Positions 1 through 8,188 of a stretch of DNA of 64,000 bases are shown here, one piece after another. The translations under genes and the position numbers were made by a program. Position 1 is the stretch's first letter. Every line of letters starts with the position of its first letter. The stretch is from the NCBI GenBank assembly GCA_018242605.1, contig JAFEBP010000022.1, forward strand, positions 1-64,000, in the 5' to 3' direction. This stretch comes from Planctomycetota bacterium (GTDB lineage: Bacteria > Planctomycetota > Phycisphaerae > Phycisphaerales > UBA1924). The notes beneath the pieces are model-generated. The model did no database searches. It saw only the letters and a program-made list of their open reading frames with translations, and had not been told where the DNA came from.

Positions 1-439
1 CGACAACGAGATCGACATGGCCGGCCTCACCAAGTTCCCCGGCGTCAAGCGCGTCAACATCAAGCCCCAGTTCGACGAGTACGTCTTCCCCGCCCACGAC
101 GGCCGCAAGACGCACTCGATCCTCGTGCTCGCCGAGGGCCGCCTGCTGAACCTGGGCTGCGCCACCGGCCACCCCTCGTTCGTCATGTCCGCCTCGTTCA
201 CCAACCAGGTCGTTGCCCAGATGGACCTGTGGACGAGCGCCAACGGCAAGCCCACCATGGCCGGCATCACCTACGAGACCGGCAAGGTCTACACCCTGCC
301 CAAGAAGCTCGACGAGATGGTCGCCCGCCTGCACCTTGATAAGCTCGGCGTCCGCCTCACCCGCCTCACCGACGATCAGGCCAAGTACCTGGGCGTCAGT
401 GTCGACGGCCCCTACAAGCCCGTTCATTACCGCTATTGA
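1..439 (+). CDS. ahcY: Adenosylhomocysteinase, C-terminal fragment (5' end outside window)
   Basis: Hydrolyses S-adenosylhomocysteine to adenosine and homocysteine in the cytoplasmic methyl cycle. Only about 145 codons lie in the window; the first complete codon is at base 2. The DNEIDM segment, the [14 protein letters not shown] stretch and the C-terminal YKPVHYRY ending are hallmarks of the family; the terminal Lys and Tyr take part in NAD binding in characterised enzymes. It is followed by purU and metF on the same strand, so methyl recycling and folate one-carbon genes are clustered. No odd feature is visible in the part present. Confidence 0.97.
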   Translation, partial: DNEIDMAGLTKFPGVKRVNIKPQFDEYVFPAHDGRKTHSILVLAEGRLLNLGCATGHPSFVMSASFTNQVVAQMDLWTSANGKPTMAGITYETGKVYTLPKKLDEMVARLHLDKLGVRLTRLTDDQAKYLGVSVDGPYKPVHYRY

Positions 440-495
440 TCATTCCGCCGGCACGCCCCAACCGGCGTGCCGGCGCTTTGTATGTCCGCCCCCGC

Positions 496-1353
496 ATGCG
501 CACCGACACCGTCCGCCTCCTGATCTCCTGTCCCGACACCCGCGGCATCATCGCGGCGGTCTCGTCGTTCATCGCGCTGCACTCGGGCAACATCGTCGAA
601 CTCGATCAGCACACCGACGATTCGAGCGACCGCTTCTTCATGCGGGTGGAGATCGAGACCGCCGGTTTCGGTCTGTCCCGCGAGACCTTCGCGCCCGCGT
701 GGGGCCCCCTGGCCCAGCGGTTCGGCATGGAGTGGCGCATCGCCTGGGGCGAGGACCTCAAACGCATCGCGCTCTTTGTGAGCAAGGAATCACACTGCCT
801 GCACGACCTGCTCCTGCGATGGAAGTCGCAGGAACTGCGGGCGCAGATCCCCCTGGTGGTCAGCAACCATCCCGATCTGTCCGAGGCCGCGGCGGGCGCG
901 GGCGTGCGGTTCGTGCACCTGGAGATCCAGGGCGGCGATCGCGCCGCGCAGGAAGACCGCATCGCGGCTCTCATGCACGAGCACCGCGTCGATCTGCTCG
1001 TGCTCGCCCGCTACATGCAGGTGCTGTCGCCCGCCCTGGTGGCCAGGTTCCCGCAACGCATCATCAACATCCACCATTCGTTCCTCCCCGCGTTCGCGGG
1101 CCCCAAGCCCTACCACCAGGCCTTCGACCGCGGCGTCAAGATCATCGGCGCCACCAGCCACTACGTCACCGATGTTCTCGACGACGGCCCCATCATCGCG
1201 CAGCAGACCGCGGCCGTGGGCCACCGCGACAGCGTGCAGGACCTGATCCGCAAGGGGCGCGATCTGGAGCGCGTCGTGCTGGCGCAGGCGGTTCGGCTTC
1301 ATCTGGACGATAAGATCCTCGTCGGCGGTCAACGCACCGTCGTGTTTGAATAA
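496..1353 (+). CDS. purU: Formyltetrahydrofolate deformylase
   Basis: Hydrolyses 10-formyl-THF to THF plus formate, balancing the one-carbon pool. The protein is 285 aa, the usual family length. An N-terminal ACT domain (about residues 5-80, beginning VRLLISCPDTRG) is followed by a formyltransferase domain. Catalytic residues are visible: Asn191 and His193 in NIHHSFLPAF and Asp229/230 in DDGPII. The ATG at 496 is chosen because the reading frame upstream of it (back to a TTG at 436) overlaps the ahcY stop and looks unlike PurU. It sits 57 bases after ahcY and 15 bases before metF, so co-transcription is likely. Confidence 0.95.
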   Translation: MRTDTVRLLISCPDTRGIIAAVSSFIALHSGNIVELDQHTDDSSDRFFMRVEIETAGFGLSRETFAPAWGPLAQRFGMEWRIAWGEDLKRIALFVSKESHCLHDLLLRWKSQELRAQIPLVVSNHPDLSEAAAGAGVRFVHLEIQGGDRAAQEDRIAALMHEHRVDLLVLARYMQVLSPALVARFPQRIINIHHSFLPAFAGPKPYHQAFDRGVKIIGATSHYVTDVLDDGPIIAQQTAAVGHRDSVQDLIRKGRDLERVVLAQAVRLHLDDKILVGGQRTVVFE

Positions 1354-1368
1354 GGTCGGAGCGCACGG

Positions 1369-2286
1369 ATGCACATCCGCGATATTTTCGCCGAGCACGG
1401 CACGACATTCTCCTTCGAGTTCTTCCCCCCCAAGACCATGGAAGGGGCCGAAGAGTTGTTCGCGCACATCGCGGCGCTCGAACCGCTCAAGCCCTCGTTC
1501 GTCTCCGCCACCTACGGCGCGGGCGGCTCCACGCGCGAGATGACGCACAACCTGGCCGTGCGCCTCAAGACCACGACCACGCTGGACCCGATCCCGCACC
1601 TGACCTGCGTGGGCCACACCAAGGGCGAGATCGAGGCGATCCTCACGCGGTACGCGCAGGCCGGCATCAGCAACATCATGACGTTGCGGGGCGATGTGCC
1701 CCGCGGGCTCTCGGCGGGCGAGGACCCCTGGCGTGACTTCCGTTACGCATCGGAGCTGGTGTCGTTCATCCGCTCGTTCAACGAGCGGGGCGTACACCCC
1801 GACAAGCGCGGCTTCGGCATCGGCATCGCCGGGTACCCCGAGGGCCACCCCGAGACGCCCAACCGCATGCTCGAGATGGACCGCATGAAGGCCAAGGTCG
1901 ACGCCGGCGCGGACTTCATCGTGACCCAGTTGTTCTTCGACAACCGCGACTTCTACGACTTCCGCGCCCGCTGCGAACTGGCCGGGATCCGAATCCCGAT
2001 CATCGCGGGCATCATGCCGATCACCTCGATCCCGGGCATGAAGCGCATGGCCGAGCTCGCGCTGGGCGCCCGCTACCCCGCGCCGCTCATCCGCGCGATC
2101 AACCGCACCGCGGGCGATGAAGAAGCCGTGAAGCGGGTCGGTGTTCACTGGGCCACCGAGCAGTGCCGCGACCTGCTGGACCATTCCGTCGCCGGCCTGC
2201 ACTTCTACACACTCAACCGCTCGTCCGCGACGCGCGACGTCTACGCGACATTGGGAGTGAAGGATTCGCAGGGTCTCAAGACCTGA
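1369..2286 (+). CDS. metF: 5,10-methylenetetrahydrofolate reductase
   Basis: FAD enzyme that reduces 5,10-methylene-THF to 5-methyl-THF, the methyl donor for methionine synthesis. The 305-aa length fits the bacterial MetF family. The start region has the FSFEFFPPK signature, followed by SATYGAGGSTR and later the FIVTQLFFDN segment, all conserved in the TIM-barrel fold around FAD and folate. The ATG at 1369 follows a GGTCGGAG stretch. It is the third gene of an ahcY-purU-metF block and makes functional sense there: the products of AhcY and MetF both feed methionine regeneration. Confidence 0.96.
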   Translation: MHIRDIFAEHGTTFSFEFFPPKTMEGAEELFAHIAALEPLKPSFVSATYGAGGSTREMTHNLAVRLKTTTTLDPIPHLTCVGHTKGEIEAILTRYAQAGISNIMTLRGDVPRGLSAGEDPWRDFRYASELVSFIRSFNERGVHPDKRGFGIGIAGYPEGHPETPNRMLEMDRMKAKVDAGADFIVTQLFFDNRDFYDFRARCELAGIRIPIIAGIMPITSIPGMKRMAELALGARYPAPLIRAINRTAGDEEAVKRVGVHWATEQCRDLLDHSVAGLHFYTLNRSSATRDVYATLGVKDSQGLKT

Positions 2287-2298
2287 CCGGGCTCCCGC

Positions 2299-2679
2299 TC
2301 AGCCCTCCACCGCGACCATCGCCAGCTGCGCCGCCGCGGCGATCACGGGGAAACTCGCCACGGCGAGCAGCGCGGCCCCGAGCCTGCGGGCGGTAGTCAC
2401 CCGGCGTTCCGAGATGTACACGCAGATCGCCGCGGCCGATCCGACGCACGCGAACTTGAACAGCGCCACGCCGAACAGCCCGTAGTGTTCGATGATCGAC
2501 TCGGCCAGGCCGTTGACCTCTCGCCCTCCCATGTGCTGGAAGCTGGTGAGGATGATCGAGGTCAAGGCCACGTCCAGCACCGAGAGGAAAGCCAGCCAGA
2601 AGTAGAAGTCCTTCAGCCCGCGTGGATTCGCCTCGCCGCGGATCAGGTCCGTCAGGTTGGTGATTGTCATGCGTGCCAT
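2299..2679 (-). CDS. Small three-helix membrane protein, DUF5658-like
   Basis: A 126-aa protein with three hydrophobic stretches (about residues 27-47, 68-88 and 99-122). The first carries LDVALTSIIL followed by REVNGLAE, which resembles the 'LLDalLT...EaNP' pattern of DUF5658 proteins; this is pattern recognition, not a search result. Function is unknown. It is convergent with metF (12 bases between stop codons). Two in-frame ATGs (2679 and 2670) are possible; the first follows GAGAGA and is preferred. Confidence 0.75.
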   Translation of the reverse strand: MARMTITNLTDLIRGEANPRGLKDFYFWLAFLSVLDVALTSIILTSFQHMGGREVNGLAESIIEHYGLFGVALFKFACVGSAAAICVYISERRVTTARRLGAALLAVASFPVIAAAAQLAMVAVEG

Positions 2680-2818
2680 GGCCGGTTCTCTCGTTCTAGG
2701 TTCCTGGGACGGGCCACACGACGTGGCCCTCCACCTACATAGCGAGAAAGACCGCGGTCACTTACACCGGCGCGCAACGATTCGGTCCCCGTTCATGCAA
2801 AATGTGCCGCGGATGCAG

Positions 2819-4501
2819 TTACTGGCCAAGCCGTTCCCGGACGAGGCGGTCGAAAAGCCCCGCAGGGGCGGGTTTGCCCAACCACGCTCCGAACTGCGCC
2901 TCGGCCTGCCGCACGAACATCGCGGCTCCGTCGATCACCTTGGCTCCGCGTGCGCGGGCCGCCTTGAGCAGCGGGGTTTCGAGCGGGTTGTAGACAGTGT
3001 CCATCACGATGAGCGGGTCGGGACACGCGGACATGGCTCCGAGCGGCGCGGGCGACTCGTCGGGCGCTGGGCCGCCGGCCATCCCGACGGGCGTGCAGTT
3101 GATGAGCACTTCGCAGCAGGCGCGAGGGAGCGAGTCCCATGCCGCCGAGACCACCTTGCCCCATTCGCGCGGGCGGTCGGGCGTGTCTTCGCGGAACAGC
3201 GAACCGACTTCGTTGGCGAGCGTCTGAGACTTGGAGTGCGAACGGGCGTAGACGATGACGGTAGCCCCGGCGCCGGCGAGCGCGAACGCCGCGGTGCGTG
3301 CGACTCCGCCCGCTCCCAGGATCGCCACGCGTTTGCCGGCGAGGGCGCCCGCGGCCTCTTGTACACACTGGACGAGCGCGGGGCCGTCGGTATCGATGAC
3401 GCTGGCGCCGGTAAACGCCCCCGAGGCGTCGCGGCCCGCAATCAGCGTGTTCGCGGCCCCCACGGACAGGGCCGCGGCGGACACCGCCCAACCTACTTCC
3501 CGGGCAAGACGCACGAGGTGCTGCTTGTGCGGGATGGTGACGCTGCACCCCGCCAGGTCGAAGCGGTCATGGTGCAGGAGTTCGAGCAGCGTGGCCTTGA
3601 AGCTCAGGTACGACACTTCGGCGTCGCCGCCTTCGTCCGCGGCGATGGGGAGCGGGATGTACACGCCGTCGTGTCCCGCGGCCTGGAATCCCGCGTTGTG
3701 AACCAGCGGCGAGAGCGAGTGGCCCAGGGGCCAGCCCACGACGCCGTACACCTTGGTCGTCGGCTTGATCGAACGGAAGCGGTACAGGTTGAGCAGGTCA
3801 GAGAGCGTGGGCTGGCCGGGAGCGGTGGTGGTTTGGGGGCGAAGCGAAGCGAAGGTGAGGAACCCACCGAACTTGGGCGCGAGCACGCGGGAGGCGAGCC
3901 CGAACTCGCCCATGCCCAGCGAGATGGTGGGCTTGCCGGTCTGGGCGGGCAGGTCGAGCAGTTCGAGATTGTCACGCAGGGAGCGGGCGCGATAGGCGAC
4001 CTTGATGACCGCCGCGGCGGGCTCGGAGGCCATGGCGGTGACGCGGCGGAGCAGATCGTTCGGGCGGCCCGCGAAATCGTGCGTCGAGAGGATGAGCGAA
4101 GTGCGCAGGTCGCGGATCTGCTCGGGGTGATCCACCGCGAGTTTGACCTTCTGCCGCAGGTTCGCGGAGCGGGAGTAGGAGGCGTGCTCGAGATCGATGT
4201 ACCGGGGCGCGGGTGCGTCGGCGCGGACGCACAGCGATTCGTACAGGGCGATGCGGGCCATGTCGTCGCCGTCGTAGCCGCCGCCCTCCTGCTTGGTTCG
4301 GCAGGTGACGATGCACGGGAGGGGCGATTCGGCGACCAGACGGCGGGCCAGTGCTTCGCCCGCGTCATCACCCTCGCCGGAGAAGCACTCGTCGATGCGG
4401 AACTCGACGAGATCCGCGCCGCCGAGGCGGGCCGCGGCCGCGTCGGCGAGAGCGGCGTGGGCTTCGTGAACGAGAATTGGTACGCAGACCAGCGTGGACA
4501 T
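2819..4501 (-). CDS. aroDE: Fused type I 3-dehydroquinate dehydratase / shikimate dehydrogenase
   Basis: Bifunctional shikimate-pathway enzyme of 560 aa: dehydratase about residues 1-235, dehydrogenase about 255-560. The dehydratase half shows LSTHDF (catalytic His) and VIKVAY (Schiff-base Lys). The dehydrogenase half opens with YGVVGWPLGHSLSP, has VTIPHK with the catalytic Lys and a GAGGVAR NADP-binding turn. The usual NTDG motif reads SVIDTDG here: the Asp is kept but the Asn position differs and the loop looks longer. The gene starts 30 bases after the stop of the upstream minus-strand gene, so the two are probably co-transcribed. Such fusions are known from plants and Chlamydia. Confidence 0.94.
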   Translation of the reverse strand: MSTLVCVPILVHEAHAALADAAAARLGGADLVEFRIDECFSGEGDDAGEALARRLVAESPLPCIVTCRTKQEGGGYDGDDMARIALYESLCVRADAPAPRYIDLEHASYSRSANLRQKVKLAVDHPEQIRDLRTSLILSTHDFAGRPNDLLRRVTAMASEPAAAVIKVAYRARSLRDNLELLDLPAQTGKPTISLGMGEFGLASRVLAPKFGGFLTFASLRPQTTTAPGQPTLSDLLNLYRFRSIKPTTKVYGVVGWPLGHSLSPLVHNAGFQAAGHDGVYIPLPIAADEGGDAEVSYLSFKATLLELLHHDRFDLAGCSVTIPHKQHLVRLAREVGWAVSAAALSVGAANTLIAGRDASGAFTGASVIDTDGPALVQCVQEAAGALAGKRVAILGAGGVARTAAFALAGAGATVIVYARSHSKSQTLANEVGSLFREDTPDRPREWGKVVSAAWDSLPRACCEVLINCTPVGMAGGPAPDESPAPLGAMSACPDPLIVMDTVYNPLETPLLKAARARGAKVIDGAAMFVRQAEAQFGAWLGKPAPAGLFDRLVRERLGQ

Positions 4502-4531
4502 CGGGCAAGCGTAGCGGAACGGCGCGGCGGG

Positions 4532-5470
4532 TCAGTCGCCGCCGCCACCTCCACAGCCCGATCCACCGCAGCCGGAACTGGCGCAACCCGAGCCGCCGCA
4601 GCCGGAACCGCCATCTCCCGAGCCGCTGTCGCCGGATCCGCCGTCGGTGTGGCAACCCGAATGGCCGTCGCTGTGACCGTTGTGATGGCCGTCGGAGTGC
4701 CCGGGGTGGTGAGTGCCCTCTGTGCCGGAGGAGTCCGTCGTGTGTCCCGTGCCCCACGCGCCAACGCTGCACCCCGATCCGTCCGCGCTATCGCGTCGGG
4801 TGGAGGCCCCGCTCCCGGACTGGCGCAATCCCTTGATGATGGCCAGGATGCTGAACGTTCCCAGCAGGGCGAATGCTCCGATCGCGACGCTGTTGTTCGG
4901 CGTTGTCTTGGCGATCATGGCGCCGCATCCGGCGAGGGCGGCGGCTCCGCTGATCAGCGAGACTCCCACGACCGCTGTGCGGCGCACGGCGCGTTTGGAG
5001 ATGATCCAGTTCTCCGCGATGTTGATGCGTCGGAAGTGGAGGGGGCGTTCGAATCGTTCCTGCGCCGCGGGCCAGAGGTCGGGCGGCGGCTCGCCGAAGA
5101 AGGTGCGGTACGACGCGAGCGTGCGGGCGTACCAATCTTCGAACTTGGCGCCCTCGCGGCGGCCTCCCTTGGTGGGGCCGTGGTGAAGGGGTTTGCCGAG
5201 CACCGCGCCGCAGAGGTCGTTCCAGTACGACCGGGTGTACACCATGTGAAGGTGCCAGGCCTGATCCACCTCGTCCGAAGGAGTCACGGGGTGGCCCGCC
5301 TCCATCGCGAGGAAGAGGAATTTCTTGTACTCCTCCACGGCAAGTTTCGCAAAATCCTGCGGCCAGTTGTTTTCGCGTGCGAGTCTCTTCTCAAACGTCA
5401 GACTCGCGTTCGGAAGATCGATTTGGAATCCCTGGAGCCTCTCCCACAACGCCTGTTGCCTGGGGTTCAT
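4532..5470 (-). CDS. Glycine-rich-domain-type membrane protein with Cys/Gly/His/Ser tail
   Basis: A protein of 312 aa. The ATG at 5470 is chosen over longer frames because AGGAGA lies 6 bases upstream. The N-terminal part has the WHLHMVYTRSYW block (VDQAWHLHM...), seen in proteins related to the plant glycine-rich domain (GRDP) and TIGR04222 families. Two hydrophobic segments follow (about 168-190 and 195-215), then an 80-residue low-complexity tail of Gly, Ser, His and Cys with repeated GCGGSGC-like units, eight Cys in the last 30 residues or so. Function is unknown; the tail could bind metal or make disulfides, which is inference. Downstream neighbour on the same strand is aroDE, 30 bases away. 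Confidence 0.8.
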   Translation of the reverse strand: MNPRQQALWERLQGFQIDLPNASLTFEKRLARENNWPQDFAKLAVEEYKKFLFLAMEAGHPVTPSDEVDQAWHLHMVYTRSYWNDLCGAVLGKPLHHGPTKGGRREGAKFEDWYARTLASYRTFFGEPPPDLWPAAQERFERPLHFRRINIAENWIISKRAVRRTAVVGVSLISGAAALAGCGAMIAKTTPNNSVAIGAFALLGTFSILAIIKGLRQSGSGASTRRDSADGSGCSVGAWGTGHTTDSSGTEGTHHPGHSDGHHNGHSDGHSGCHTDGGSGDSGSGDGGSGCGGSGCASSGCGGSGCGGGGGD

Positions 5471-5746
5471 GCATTCTCCTGAGGGGTTGATGTTCATCAT
5501 GAATACGGCGAAATCGAGCACTTTCTTGCGGATTTTCGGCGAGCGGGCCATCGGCGGTTGTTTCACAACCAGGCCATCGTGTTCCACGCCGAGGGAGCAT
5601 TGAGTATTCGGTGGACGGGCGGGGATTTGGTTGGGCACCGGTGCGCGGGGGCGGTAACATACCGGTGGAATCATTGTGGCCACCGAACGCCGGCCCGCTC
5701 CTGCGTTCTGCCGCGGCTCGGTGGCAAAGTGGGAGCGCCGATCGCC

Positions 5747-5905
5747 ATGTCGAAAAACGCGCACAAACACGCCAAGCCCAAGCGGCCCGATCCGGTGACG
5801 GGCGCCAAGTCCAAACCGGCGTACTTCATGATCTTCGTGCTGGTGCTCGTGGCGTTCTCGCTGCTGGCGATCCTGATCTGCTCTGGCACGTGGGTGCCGT
5901 GGTGA
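5747..5905 (+). CDS. Small single-pass membrane protein
   Basis: A 52-aa protein: a basic N-terminus (KNAHKHAKPKRPDP) followed by one hydrophobic helix (about residues 27-48) and a short Trp-containing end. The ATG at 5747 is taken because the frame upstream is Cys/His/Arg-rich and does not look coding. It points toward the flavoprotein gene and ends 6 bases before its stop codon. Function unknown; real expression is not certain. Confidence 0.55.
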   Translation: MSKNAHKHAKPKRPDPVTGAKSKPAYFMIFVLVLVAFSLLAILICSGTWVPW

Positions 5906-5911
5906 GCAGGA

Positions 5912-7192
5912 TCAGGGTGCGGGGCAAGCGGCCGCGGCGGCGACGCCCGCGACGAAGCCCGAGGCCCACGCCCACTGGAAGTTGTATCCGCCGATGCGGC
6001 CATCTACGTCGAGGATCTCTCCGCACAGGTGCAGGCCCGGGCAGACGCGGCTCTCCATCGTGCTCAGATGGACTTGCGTGAGAGGGATCCCGCCGGCCGT
6101 GACTTCGGCGAATGTGAACCCGCGATCGCCGGTGATGGGTAATCGTGTTTGCGTGAGCGTGGAGGCCAGTGTGCGTCGCTTCTCGCGTGTGAGCGTGTGG
6201 CAGGGTGCGGAAGGATCGACAGCCGCGGCGGTGCAAAGGGCCCGGGCGAGACGTTCGGGCAACTGACGCTCCTGCATGAAACGCACGGGCGTGACGCGGT
6301 TCTGATTCTGCAGCGCGGTGTCGATGGCTTCGGGCGTCTCGCCGGGAATCCAGTTAATGCACAGGTGGGTGCCGGGGTCGGTCTGCCTGGTGGCCGTCAG
6401 GTGGCGGCTGATGTCCAGCACGCCGGGGCCGGAGAGGCCGAAGTGTGTGAGCAGCGTGGAATCGGTGAAGGCGACCAGTCGCTTGCCTGTGCCGGAGCGA
6501 AGTTCAATTGTCGAGGGGAGCGTGAGTCCGGAGAGCTCGGTGATCCAATGGCCCTTCTCCAATAGGAGTGGTACGAGCGCGGGGAAGACCGGGGTGAGTG
6601 TGTGGCCGAGCGATCTGGCGAACTCGTAGCCCACGCCGTCGGAACCGGATCGGGGAAGGGCCTTGCCGCCGGTGGCGAGAATCACGCGTCGCGCGTAGAT
6701 AATCGGAGCGGCGCGCGGGTCGAGGCCGGGATCTGCTTCCTGAGCGCGGCAGATGATGAAACCATCGACGGCGCGATCGATAGACGCGACGCGCCAGGGG
6801 TGGAGGAGTTGCACTCGGGCGTCCGCCGCCGCGGCGAGCAGGGCGTTGAGCACGGTGTGTGCATCGTCGGTGACGGGGAAGAGCTTGCCGGTTTCCTCAC
6901 GCTTGAGCTCGACGCCCAGTTGAGAGAAGAAACGCACAGTCTCGGGCACGTTGAACCGGCCGAGCACGTTGCGGATCGAGTTGCGGGAGGAGCCGCAGTA
7001 GCTGCGCTCGTCGACATGGTCGTGCGTGACGTTGCAGCGGCCGCCGCCGGCCACGAGGATCTTGGCGCCCAGTCGCTTGGCGCCGTCGAGGCCGATGATG
7101 CGCAGCCCGGGGCCGGCGCGGCCGGCGTGTATCGCGGCCATGAGGCCCGCGGCCCCGATGCCGATGACGGCGATATCCGCGCGTTGGTTCAT
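5912..7192 (-). CDS. HI0933-family FAD-dependent oxidoreductase (BaiN/RdsA-like)
   Basis: A 426-aa flavoprotein. The N-terminus holds the dinucleotide-binding motif GIGAAGLMAA, followed by the family signature KILVAGGGRCNVTH. The C-terminus has GLHLCGEILDVDGRIGGYNFQWAWASG, split around the conserved GE..D..G.GGYN.Q.A pattern of HI0933-like proteins. Members reduce or oxidise varied small organic substrates, and the substrate here cannot be predicted. It lies 10 bases downstream of the RDD membrane protein gene on the same strand. Confidence 0.9.
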   Translation of the reverse strand: MNQRADIAVIGIGAAGLMAAIHAGRAGPGLRIIGLDGAKRLGAKILVAGGGRCNVTHDHVDERSYCGSSRNSIRNVLGRFNVPETVRFFSQLGVELKREETGKLFPVTDDAHTVLNALLAAAADARVQLLHPWRVASIDRAVDGFIICRAQEADPGLDPRAAPIIYARRVILATGGKALPRSGSDGVGYEFARSLGHTLTPVFPALVPLLLEKGHWITELSGLTLPSTIELRSGTGKRLVAFTDSTLLTHFGLSGPGVLDISRHLTATRQTDPGTHLCINWIPGETPEAIDTALQNQNRVTPVRFMQERQLPERLARALCTAAAVDPSAPCHTLTREKRRTLASTLTQTRLPITGDRGFTFAEVTAGGIPLTQVHLSTMESRVCPGLHLCGEILDVDGRIGGYNFQWAWASGFVAGVAAAAACPAP

Positions 7193-7202
7193 GCGTTGAC
7201 GC

Positions 7203-7931
7203 TTACTTGAGCACGAGCGTGCCGGCGATCATGTCGTGAAGGGTCTGCTTCTTTTCGGTGAACGCGGCCATGATGAAGCCGATGAAGAGGATGAAGTTGG
7301 AGAGGATTCGGCCGAAGAATCGGCCCGTCGCACGACCGAAAGAGATGCGTCGACCTTCAAGATCGGTGACGCGCAGACCCAGCATCGCCTTCCCGAGAGT
7401 GGCCTGCCTCTCCGAGGACTCGAAGATCGCGTAGTACAGCCAACCCAAAAGGATGGGCGCCAAGTTCAGGAAGCAGCCGCCGATGGTGATGAGAACATCT
7501 GCCCCGGAGAACCGCGTGGAACCACGCGTGCCGCCCAGGACCATGACAAAGCCGCTGAACCCGCAGTAGACGGCGAACATGACTAGACCGATGATCAGGG
7601 AGTCCACGACCAGTGCGCCTGCCCGCAACCAGAAGCCGGCGTAGTTGGTCGGTCCCGGGACGCCGGCGACGAGGGGACCGGGCAGTGTCGGCGGCGCCGT
7701 GTGCACTCCGGCCTGCGCCGCTTCGGCCGCGAAGGAGGCGAGGGCGGGCACCGATTCCACGGGCAGCCACTCGGCCATGCCCTCTGTCCACACGAGTGTG
7801 CCGGCCTTCACCTGGCCGGCGTTGATCAGTTCACGGATCTTGGCTTCCGGCACCGGGCCCTGCCGTTGCCCGGCGAAGACGAAGTACCACATGGATCCCG
7901 CCTGCTGACCGTTCCCTTCTGGTTCGCTCAT
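7203..7931 (-). CDS. GYF_2 domain plus RDD-family membrane protein
   Basis: A 242-aa protein. Residues 13-60 form a GYF_2-type domain (WYFVFAGQRQGPV...W..GM.EW.P), a putative peptide-binding module. From about residue 95 an RDD domain follows: the opening Arg-Ala/Val-Asp pattern, several hydrophobic helices and the LGKAMLGLRV box with the RISFGRATGRF segment. RDD proteins are multi-pass inner-membrane proteins of mostly unknown function; some are thought to transport ions. The ATG at 7931 gives the GYF_2 domain a normal N-terminus; the longer frame upstream is Arg-rich and not conserved-looking. Confidence 0.85.
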   Translation of the reverse strand: MSEPEGNGQQAGSMWYFVFAGQRQGPVPEAKIRELINAGQVKAGTLVWTEGMAEWLPVESVPALASFAAEAAQAGVHTAPPTLPGPLVAGVPGPTNYAGFWLRAGALVVDSLIIGLVMFAVYCGFSGFVMVLGGTRGSTRFSGADVLITIGGCFLNLAPILLGWLYYAIFESSERQATLGKAMLGLRVTDLEGRRISFGRATGRFFGRILSNFILFIGFIMAAFTEKKQTLHDMIAGTLVLK

Positions 7932-8188
7932 GGGGCGGATGGTACCGGGGCGAGTGGGCGCGTGCCCGAGGTTCCGAGTGGGCGGCGAGCGGCGGAAGAA
8001 TCTCCCAATTTCAGCGCGAATTGTGCGGCGCGTTTTGGATGTTTCGCGTCGCGGCGCGTATTCTCCTCCAGTTTGCGCTCGCCCGGACGGACGTGGTGGT
8101 TCCGCGGGAGCGATCAACGCCACGGCGGACGCTCATCAGGTAGACGTTCGGGTGGTCATTCGGATGTGGACGCCTGCGAAGGAACGCG

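Noticed and set aside
2657-5482. Plus-strand frame of 941 codons opposite aroDE and its neighbour
   Set aside because: Shadow of the real minus-strand genes; no domain pattern.
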